Origin: Roseivirga sp. BDSF3-8
GTDB lineage: Bacteria; Bacteroidota; Bacteroidia; Cytophagales; Cyclobacteriaceae
Direction of reading: 5' to 3'
NCBI RefSeq assembly: GCF_041449215.1
Contig: NZ_JBGNFV010000001.1
Span: 682,001 to 746,000 of the forward strand
Length of the DNA stretch: 64,000 nt
How positions within the stretch are numbered: position 1 is the stretch's first letter; each line of letters opens with the position of its first letter. Below, piece after piece: positions 54,701 through 62,400 of this stretch. The notes beneath the pieces are model-generated. The model saw only the letters and a list, made by a program, of their open reading frames with translations. It had not been told where the DNA came from and did not search any database. Both the position numbers and the translations under genes were made by a program.

Positions 54701-54958
54701 ACTGGAAAAAATGGTGCGCAAAATACCGTGACGCTGGCCGAGCTCCTTCACGCAGGTACCGAACAGTTCCACATCTAAGGCCCCTTCTATCCGGATGGCA
54801 AAACCGGAGTTATAGTCCACTCTGTCCTTTTGGCTCATCTGCAAAAACAACAGCGATTTCTGCCCTTGCGACAGGCCGAAGGGTTTCTTTGCCTGCTGCG
54901 CCTTTAGCATTAGCAGTTGCCGTAGTTGCTCTTTCTTCTTTTCTATTTCCGTACTCAT
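51704..54958 (-). CDS. NRPS module (C-A-PCP), Ile-like specificity
   Basis: The N-terminus (MSTEIEKKKEQLRQLL) is a short helix likely to dock to the preceding PKS. The condensation domain has HHIIYDEWT near residue 151, where the usual Gly after Asp is Glu. Adenylation motifs are YTSGSTGTPKG near 632, YGPTETTTYAT near 769 and KTGDYG near 860. The carrier Ser is in FELGGNSLLAM near 1022. Aligned to GrsA, the pocket reads DGYFLGVTYK, close to published Ile codes such as DGFFLGVVYK, so a branched aliphatic residue is likely. No epimerisation, methylation or thioesterase domain. It sits between the PKS and the Gly module. Confidence 0.88.
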   Translation of the reverse strand: MSTEIEKKKEQLRQLLMLKAQQAKKPFGLSQGQKSLLFLQMSQKDRVDYNSGFAIRIEGALDVELFGTCVKELGQRHGILRTIFSSDKDKEYQQTGDQPLTLEVVDCPGASEEELDRLVTERLQTPFDLENGPVARPALFRISESEHVFLFALHHIIYDEWTSRILLMDLTTLYQRRLNDPAFKLPPVKNTFAEYVSWQEQQMEKPELVNFWQNYLENHEEAQLELNGDQLIQAHELNASGEVIQLPINEKLMSGLRQLCAAQGATMFNMMISLFEVALSRYAGQEEIMIGTPVAGRNNPDFHQTAGYFVNLIPMRTRVEGEERFSDFLKKNVENNRRVLAHQDFPFNKMVEMTSRQRSTARHPLFNIAFTYYNQKRLKDELRQSVNIIDGLQLSEYEIRQQEDAYDITFEVKEMEHSGQVKFKYRTARYTAPYMEGFASYLLGLVEKVVANPDQSVSDLAAFNPEVHALASGPDRELGGAQTVYDAFRKTAGQNGSSMALRHGNTSLSYAQLAEHTERLTAALQQKLGSEKHVGLLAGTGFPMIQGMLSLLALGKAYVPLKTDLPASRQAWMLENAGASVVLCDRAHKERAESLGENLTALCIEDLLETETPGFEAPAIQPEDTAYLMYTSGSTGTPKGVTVAHRSILNLVQQQEEMQINAGDRVPQLSNYSFDGSIYDIFGSLLNGATLHLIDQEVIGSADSLLRYFSEHQINKGFFTTALFNSLVDLDAARYLSTFDRVLFGGEQVSVKHVSQALRQAKPHTLLHVYGPTETTTYATAYPIKERDTASRTIPIGRPLAGVHVSIRMQDLQPAPVGVTGEICISGAGLSKGYLGHPELTEEKFVTDSHGTTLYKTGDYGYMLPAGEIVFAGRKDHQVKMRGFRIELGEIEAALYRMEGVKKAIVLVENENTDRSRLLAAVEGDTTSLKEEDIRTSLAENLPDYMLPARILVFDNMALNKNAKIDRNLLWEAIRQQLSGESREKVVPATPEETAVAAIWKEVLGTENIGVTDSFFELGGNSLLAMRVLSRIKHDKAIELSPNELFDSPTIRGLCEVMAKKKPAAPGGPSRIRRSNRDQFLLKK

Positions 54959-54987
54959 TTTCCCAGGTGTTTCTCTTTCTTTTCTTA

Positions 54988-57900
54988 TCAGGACATTGAT
55001 TTTAGCAGGGCGTCTATCTCCTCTTCTGTCATGTTGTCCAGGTTGGCCAGTTGTTCCTCCGCACTCATGGGAGCTACTTCTTCCTGCTGCTCTGTTTCGG
55101 CTACACCGGCCTGTTTACCGGCTTGCTGCTCGCTTATGATGGCGTAGAGGTCGTCAATGCTTGGGTTTCGCATGAATGCCTCCGTATTTAGGTCAATGCC
55201 GTAGTCGCGGTAGATCTTATTCTTGGTTTTAAGTGCCAACAAGGAATCAAATCCGTAGTTGATGACCGGCACATGGTTTTCCAGTTGACTGGCGGGTATT
55301 TCCAGCACGCCTGCCAGTATGCTTTTCAGTCCGTCAGGGCTGAGGCTTTCAGTTGCTTCTGTTCCTACAAGGGCAGGCAGAGTCTGAGCGCTGTTTTGGC
55401 TACGCAAAAGAGGTAGGTCGAGTGCACGGGTCAGGGTTTCGTTAAACTTTCCGATGAGGTAGCGGCCTGTTTTCTTTCCCGTCATCAGCCCGGCCATTAC
55501 GCGGAAGCCTGCCTCTACGCTGTGCTTATAGAGTACCTGCTCCTGGCCGCTGTAGCTTTCTGCCATACCGGCACCGGCCCATGGACCCCAGTTCAGTGTC
55601 AGGCAGGGTAGGTTTTCGGCTGCACGCAGGTGCGTAAGGCTGTCGGCTACGCTATTGGCAAAGGCATAATTTACCTGCCCCGGCGCACCCAGCACAGCCG
55701 CTACAGAGGAGAACTGCACGAAATAGTCAATATCGAGTGACCTTGTCGCCTCGTGCAGGTGCCAGGCACCCGCCGCTTTGGGCTGATACACCCGGCGGAA
55801 ATCCTCTTCATTCAGGCTGGTCATGGTAGCATCTGCCAGCACACCTGCCAGGTGAAACACGCCGCCCAGAGCCGGGTAGCGGCTTCCAAATTTGGCGCAA
55901 AGGGAATCTACCTCTTGGCGATCGGCTATGTCGGCTGCTACTATCTCAATCTGCAGTCCGGCCTTTTGCATCTCGATAAGCAGGCTATCGTCCTTCAGTT
56001 TACCAGAGCGGGAAACGAGTACCATGTGGCGGGCACCCTGTGTGGCGGCCCAGCGTACCAACTCTACCCCAAGGGCACCGGTACCGCCGGTAATGAGGTA
56101 GCTCTTCTCTCTGGAGAAAATGTCTGAGGCACCTGTAAGAGTAGCCGTTTCCTTTTTCAGACGCAGTACTTTACGCTGTTCTCCTTTCAGGGAGACGGTA
56201 CTTTCGCGCTGCCCGCTAAGCATTTCAGAAAAGGCTTTTTCAAGGAGGTCGTCAGCGATTTGCCCCTCCAGTATGATCCGGCTGAAGCCTCCTGCGCCCA
56301 GCTCATTTTCCAGCACGCGGGACAGGGTGATCAGACCGTTTTGTGAGGCACTCAGGCTGTCTGCTTCAGCATGGAGCACCACCGCGCAGGTTTTCATCCG
56401 GCGCATCAGCTTTTGCCGTTCCAGCTCCTGTACAAGGGCTATAAACTGCCAGCCTGTTTCTTCTGTCTCCTCACTATCGGTGGTGGATGTGGGGCAGACG
56501 ATGAGGTTAAAATCGCCTTCTATTGCCTGCAGCACGCGGCCGATGGCTTCCTGTCCCTCGCCTATCTGCAGGTGACTAATCTTTTGGCCTTTCCTTTCAA
56601 GAAATGCTTTCAGGTACTCACTTTCGTCTGCCTGGTATCCGGCCAGCACTGTGTGTACCGGAGCGCTTACTTCAGTGGCTTGAGCCACTTCCTCTTCCTG
56701 CCACACTTCTTGGTATACATCAGGGATGGGCTCAGCGGAGTGGCTTATGGCAGGTTGATAGGTGCCTTCCACCCAATATTCCTGGTGCTGCCAGGCGTAG
56801 TTGGGTAGCAGTACGTGTTCCGGGCGGTATCCGGGCTGCAGGTTCTCCCAACGCAGGTCAGCGCCTGCTTGGTAAAGTTTGGCAAGGGCTTTGGCAAAGC
56901 TATGCCCGGCATCCTGCACGCGGCGCAGGGTAGGCACAGCGGCGGGGGCTTCCTCCAGGGTATTGCCAATAAAGGAAAGGAGCACGGGGTTAGGGCCAAC
57001 TTCCAGGCAGCAGGTAATTTCCTGCCGCGGCAGTGCCTCAATACAATCAGCAAAGCGTACCGGGTTCACAATCTGCTCCGCCCAGTATTCCGGCGTGGCC
57101 AGCTCCTGGCTCAGCACTTTACCGGTCAGGTTAGAGATGACAGGTATAGCAGGCTGAGTGAATTTTATAGTCTTCAGCAGGGCGTAAAAGCGTTCTTTTG
57201 CCTCCTGCATTAAGGGGGAATGGAAGGCGTGCGACACTTTGAGGGCTTTGGTATGGATGCCTTTTGCCTGCAACTCGCTTACGATCTTGTCTACAGCTTC
57301 CCGCTGTCCTGAAAGTACGCTTTGTACCGGAGTGTTTTGTGCAGCCACACTTGCCATAGGCTCATGGGCAACCAAGGCTTCCAGTTCATTACCAGGCATT
57401 TCCACGCTGTACATTACCCCATCGCCGGGGGCTTCGTGCATAAGCCTGCCGCGCTCAGCTACGAGGGTCAGGGCATCTTCCAGGGAGAAGACACCGGCCA
57501 GGCAGGCTGCAGGCAGCTCTCCTATGCTATGTCCCAGCAATACATCTGGCTGTACGCCAAGGTGCATCCACAGGGAAGCGGTGGCATACTCGATGGCGAA
57601 TAGCGCAGGCTGTGCGTAGCGGGTCTGGTGGAGCTCTTCCGCAGGGGCTTCATCAAAGAGGAGACTAGTAAGCGCTACAGGCAGCTTGCCTTCCAGGAGG
57701 CGGGCGCACTCCTCTATTTTTTCACGGAAGAAGGCGTTCTCTTTATACAAGGTAGCTCCCATACCGTGGTACTGCGCTCCCTGACCGGTAAAGAGAAAGG
57801 CTACCTTTGGCTGAGGGGTTTCGGTTTGTTCCTCTTCGGCACCGGCAAGCTGTTCCAGCCATTCTTCCTTACTGCTACCTGCTACAGCTATACGGTAGGC

Positions 57901-59475
57901 AAAATGCTCGCGACCGCTTTGGCTGCTGTGGGCGATGGCATGCAGGGGGGCTTCTGAACCAGGCAGCCAGTCAATGTATTTTTTCTTCAGGTCATTCAGC
58001 GCTGAGGCAGATTTGGCCGATATCGTCAGCACGGCCTGTTCTGTAAGTTCCGGTGTTGCCTTCACCTCAGCGGCCACATACTCTTCTACAATGACGTGGG
58101 CATTGCTACCGGTAAATCCGAATGAGCTGATGGCCGCCCTACGTAGCGACTCACCCGGAGTGGGTTGCCAACCGGCATTTTCCTGTATCAGTTGGATCTG
58201 GGGATATTTTCGCCAGGGAATGTGGCTGCTGGGCTCCTGTACGTGCAGGTGAGGTACGAGGCTTCGGTTTTTCAAGCAGAGCAGGGTCTTGATAAGTCCG
58301 GCAATGCCTGCGGCGGCTTCCAGGTGGCCAATGTTGGTTTTGAGGGAGCCTATGAATAAGGTGTTATCCGCAGGGCGCTTGCCATACACATTGGCGATGG
58401 CCTCGAACTCGATGGGGTCACCGAGGCTGGTGCCGGTACCATGACACTCGACGTAGCCTACCTGGGCGGGCTTGAGTTTGGCGTCCTTCAGGGCTTTTTC
58501 AATTACGGCCTGCTGGGCGAGTCCGTTAGGCACGGTGAGGCCTCCGGCCCGGCCATCATGGTTGATAGCGGTACCACGGATGATGCCGTAGACAGGGTTT
58601 CCGTCTTTTATCGCTTGTGAAAGGGGCTTCAGGATGACCATGCCGACTCCTTCTCCGCGGGTATATCCGTCTGCAGACTCATCAAAGGTCTTGCAGCGGC
58701 CATCGGGGGCGAGCATATTGGCCTGGCAGAAGTTGACCATGATCTCCGGCGACAGGAGCATGTTTACGCCCCCGACGAGGGCGGCGCTGCATTCGCTGTT
58801 CTGCAGGCTGCGGCAGGCCTGGTGCAGGGCGACCAGGGAAGAAGAGCAGGCGGTATCGGTGGACAGCACGGGCCCATTGAAACCGAAGAAGTGGGCGATA
58901 CGGCCTGCTCCCCCGCTCAGGGTATTGCCTGTGCCGGTGTAGGCACTTACAGGTGCGTGGGACTGGTGGAGGCGGATGGCATTATCAAAGGCTGCGGTAC
59001 CTATGAATACGCCGGTCTCGCTTTTATCATAGGTAGACGGAGCTATACTGGCATTCTCAAAAGCCTCCCAGGCTGCCTCCAGCAAGAGCCGCTGCTGCGG
59101 ATCCATGTATTTGGCCTCAGTGGGAGAAATATTAAAGAAGGCAGGATCAAAAACCTTGTGGTTCCGGGCGAGCACGCCGCCCCGATTGACGTAATAGGTG
59201 TCTTCACGCGTCGGGTCGGGGTCATGGTAGCGGGCCGTATCCCAGCGGTCTGCGGGGATGTCACTGGTCAGGTCTTTGCCTTCGGTCAGTGCCTTCCAAA
59301 AGTCAGAGAGCGTGTCGTTTGCATAGGGCAGTTTACAGCTCATCCCGACTACGGCGATAGGCTCGCGGTCAGATGCTCCGCCTTCTTTCAGCCGTGCATT
59401 TTCTTCTTTCAGCTTCCTGATGGCCTTCAGGCTACGCTGTATCTGGTCTTTCCAATAAGCTATGTCCGCACTCAT
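54988..59475 (-). CDS. Type I PKS module (KS-AT-KR-ACP)
   Basis: A coiled-coil docking N-terminus (AYWKDQIQRSLKAIRKLKEE) is followed by a ketosynthase with Cys in DTACSSSLVA near residue 206 and His in ECHGTGTSLGDP and KTNIGHLEAA. The acyltransferase has GHSIGELPAA near 648 and SHAFHSP near 750, the HAFH form usual for malonyl-CoA. The ketoreductase has LITGGTGALG near 1130 and SSVAAVLGAPGQVNYAFANS near 1260. The carrier has NYGFDSLLAL near 1410. No DH or ER, so the unit should stop at beta-hydroxy. The frame also opens one codon earlier at GTG, but ATG 59475 overlaps the upstream stop as TGATG. The hydroxyl is a candidate carbamoylation site. Confidence 0.92.
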   Translation of the reverse strand: MSADIAYWKDQIQRSLKAIRKLKEENARLKEGGASDREPIAVVGMSCKLPYANDTLSDFWKALTEGKDLTSDIPADRWDTARYHDPDPTREDTYYVNRGGVLARNHKVFDPAFFNISPTEAKYMDPQQRLLLEAAWEAFENASIAPSTYDKSETGVFIGTAAFDNAIRLHQSHAPVSAYTGTGNTLSGGAGRIAHFFGFNGPVLSTDTACSSSLVALHQACRSLQNSECSAALVGGVNMLLSPEIMVNFCQANMLAPDGRCKTFDESADGYTRGEGVGMVILKPLSQAIKDGNPVYGIIRGTAINHDGRAGGLTVPNGLAQQAVIEKALKDAKLKPAQVGYVECHGTGTSLGDPIEFEAIANVYGKRPADNTLFIGSLKTNIGHLEAAAGIAGLIKTLLCLKNRSLVPHLHVQEPSSHIPWRKYPQIQLIQENAGWQPTPGESLRRAAISSFGFTGSNAHVIVEEYVAAEVKATPELTEQAVLTISAKSASALNDLKKKYIDWLPGSEAPLHAIAHSSQSGREHFAYRIAVAGSSKEEWLEQLAGAEEEQTETPQPKVAFLFTGQGAQYHGMGATLYKENAFFREKIEECARLLEGKLPVALTSLLFDEAPAEELHQTRYAQPALFAIEYATASLWMHLGVQPDVLLGHSIGELPAACLAGVFSLEDALTLVAERGRLMHEAPGDGVMYSVEMPGNELEALVAHEPMASVAAQNTPVQSVLSGQREAVDKIVSELQAKGIHTKALKVSHAFHSPLMQEAKERFYALLKTIKFTQPAIPVISNLTGKVLSQELATPEYWAEQIVNPVRFADCIEALPRQEITCCLEVGPNPVLLSFIGNTLEEAPAAVPTLRRVQDAGHSFAKALAKLYQAGADLRWENLQPGYRPEHVLLPNYAWQHQEYWVEGTYQPAISHSAEPIPDVYQEVWQEEEVAQATEVSAPVHTVLAGYQADESEYLKAFLERKGQKISHLQIGEGQEAIGRVLQAIEGDFNLIVCPTSTTDSEETEETGWQFIALVQELERQKLMRRMKTCAVVLHAEADSLSASQNGLITLSRVLENELGAGGFSRIILEGQIADDLLEKAFSEMLSGQRESTVSLKGEQRKVLRLKKETATLTGASDIFSREKSYLITGGTGALGVELVRWAATQGARHMVLVSRSGKLKDDSLLIEMQKAGLQIEIVAADIADRQEVDSLCAKFGSRYPALGGVFHLAGVLADATMTSLNEEDFRRVYQPKAAGAWHLHEATRSLDIDYFVQFSSVAAVLGAPGQVNYAFANSVADSLTHLRAAENLPCLTLNWGPWAGAGMAESYSGQEQVLYKHSVEAGFRVMAGLMTGKKTGRYLIGKFNETLTRALDLPLLRSQNSAQTLPALVGTEATESLSPDGLKSILAGVLEIPASQLENHVPVINYGFDSLLALKTKNKIYRDYGIDLNTEAFMRNPSIDDLYAIISEQQAGKQAGVAETEQQEEVAPMSAEEQLANLDNMTEEEIDALLKSMS

Positions 59476-62400
59476 CACAGGCTGTTTAGTTCTTCGTCCA
59501 ATAGTTTCGACAGTTCCTCGGCTGTCATGTCTTCTTCTTTCTTTTCTGTTTCAGCAACAGGGGCCCCAGGGCTCTTATCAAAGTAGCCTGCTATGGCTTC
59601 CATGGTGGAGTAGTTGAAGAGGAAGCCTGGGCCGATGTCCTCACCGGTCAGCTTCTCTATCTTGTTTTTGAGCTCTACGGCCATCAGTGAGTCCAGCCCG
59701 TAGTCGAACAGGGAACGGGAAGGGTCTACGTTGTGGTGCTCGGATAGGCCCAACACGTGGCGGATGGTCCGGCGAATGATGGCGGGGAGATCATCCGCAG
59801 CAGGAGTGCTCAATGCCTGCTTCTTAGCCGGGGCCGCAGCCCGCGTACGCACATGATCCAGCATGGGGGTGCGTCCGTAGTATGGCACTTCACGGCTCAG
59901 GCCTTCCCAATCTGCGTCAGCTATAGCAAGCTGCTGATGGTCTTCCCGCAGGGCGATTTCTATGGCGCTGAAGTCTTCTGCCACATTCAGTTTGCGGATG
60001 CTGCTGCCTTTCATATCCAGGTCTCTCGCCATGCCATGACCGGCAAACGGGCCCCAGTTGAGTGTAGTAGCGGGTTGCCCCTGCTCACGTCTCCAGGCCA
60101 CGAGGCTATCCATGGCGGCATTGGCTGCGGCATAGGCAAACTGGCCTGGGCGTCCTATGAGGGCGGCAATGGAGGAGAAGCATACGAAGTGGCGCAGGGC
60201 AAAAGGCTCTGCATAGTGGTTGAGCAACCAGGCGCCTTTAACTTTAGGCGCCATTACTTTCGCCATGGCTTCGGCCTCCTGCTGCAGGAGCAGGTGGTCG
60301 TCCAGCAGACCGGCGGTATGGAAGATGCCGCGCAGGTTATACCCCTCCCCTTTCAGTGTATCAAAAGCGGCTTTTACGGACCTCTCGTCGGCCACATCTG
60401 CCGACAGGTAGGTGATACGGGCTCCATCGGCAAGCAGCTTCTGATGTACCGGGTTTTCCTCCGGTTTGCCGCTGCGACTCATGACTACAAAGCGGCGTGC
60501 GCCCTGGTCGAACATCCACTGCAGGAGCTGGCTACCCAGTCCTCCGTTTCCTCCTGTTACCAGGTAGTCTTCATAGGGGAAGAAGAGCGGCACTTCAGGG
60601 TGCTGGTGGTGGGTCAGCACCACTTTTCCTATATTCTTTCCTTTGGCAAAATGGGCAAATGCCTTTTCTGCTTCTGTTATGGGCCAGTCTGTATGCGGAA
60701 TGGCCTTTAGTTCCCCTTTAGCCATCCGGTCCAGTACAGCCTGGAATACGCCGCGAATGAGTTGGGGATCTACCTGGGCTATTTCACCAATGTCAAAATT
60801 GAAGTAACGGACATCGGGACGCAGCCTCTTTATTTTGTTTATTGTGTCCTGCGTTACCTTGCCTATTTCCAGGAAGCAACCTCCCTGCTCCAGCAGGTCA
60901 AGGCTTTTGAACATAAAGTCCCCGGAAAGGCTGTTAAGCACTACACTAACGCCCTTACCATTTGTATCGGCTTTGATCTCTTCGGCAAAATGGAGTGTGC
61001 GGGAGTTGTAGATGTGCTCCACGCCTTTGGTCCGCAGGATGTGGTGCTTGGGCTGGCTGGCGGTACCGAATATTTCGGCTCCGGCCAGTTGGGCTACCTG
61101 CAAGGCGGAGAGGCCCACGCCACCGGCGGCGGCATGAATCAGCACACGGCTATCCTGGTCTATCTTTGCCAGGTCCACCAGTGCGTACCAAGCGGTAATG
61201 AATACAATAGGCAGGGTGGCGGCTTCCTCAAAGGAAAGGGTTTCAGGCTTTTGGAACACAAAGTCTTTGTGAACGATGGTATGGCTGCCAATGCTACCGG
61301 GGGCAATGGCTCCGATTACCTCATCACCTGCTTTAATATCTTTTACATTATCCCCCACTGCAGTGACGATACCAGCGCACTCAAAGCCGAATTCGAAGGT
61401 ATTGTCTTCCTCCTTAGGCATGGGCAGGGCACCGAGGGCGTAGAGAACTTCTTTGAAATTGACGCCGGAAGCCACTACGCGCATAGCGACCTCATCGGGG
61501 CCGGGCTTTGCGGGGTTAAAGGACTGCAGGTACAGGTCACTGAAGGCGCCCGGCTCGTCTATCTTGAGCTTGTAGTTACTTTGCAGGTTTTCTTCAGGTG
61601 CTTTGGTAGCCTGTAGTCGTTGCCCGTAGATTACGTCATCGGCCAGTAGCAGGCGTTCTTCTTCTGTTTCGTAGCACAGGGCCTTCTGGAGGTTGAGGTA
61701 GTTCGGTTCATTTCGGTCTATACCAATAACCTGCGCTTTGAGGCGCGGCTCCTCCTGATTAAGTACGGCGGTGAGGCCGTAAAGCCCGCTTGTGCCTGGG
61801 TGGTTTTCACCGGTATGTACTACGAGGCTGAGGGCAGGCAGGTGCTTACCACTGTTTTTGAGCAGGCATTTGGTCAGGGTGAGCAGCATGGTAGTGGCCT
61901 GCTGAGCTCCTTCCGCTCCGGTCGTGTCCAGGGTACTGAGATCCAGCATTACCTGGTCGATATTTCCGGCGCTGGCGATGAACTCATGGCAGACGGACTC
62001 GTCCAGCAGGTTCACGGGGTAAATGGACTCTCCGAAAGCTGCATTATATGTACTGTGTACAGCCTCCAGGTATTCCAGGCCTTCGTTTTCGAGTGCCTGA
62101 CGGAGGGGGCTATCGGCCGGGTTTCCGGCGTTGATGAGCAGGGCCGTCTCCGTATTCTTTTTGCTGCCAAATGCCTTGCCGGGTAGTACTTCCCAGCCTC
62201 TGCGGTATAGCTTGCTGCGGTCGGCGGCAGGCGTCTTCTGTTCCAGTTTCCGGAAAATGACATTGTCTATGAGGGCGAGGGGTTCATTTTCCTCACTATA
62301 GATGTGATAAATGGCGGACAATGTGCTGTTCTGCCCGTTTCGACGTAGTTCGGCATGCACTTTCAGGCGGGGAGGCACGCTGCGCATCAGTTGGAGATTA

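Noticed and set aside
59757-61616. Plus-strand frames of 317 and 284 aa
   Set aside because: Antisense to the KR and ER parts of the PKS, which match conserved motifs throughout.
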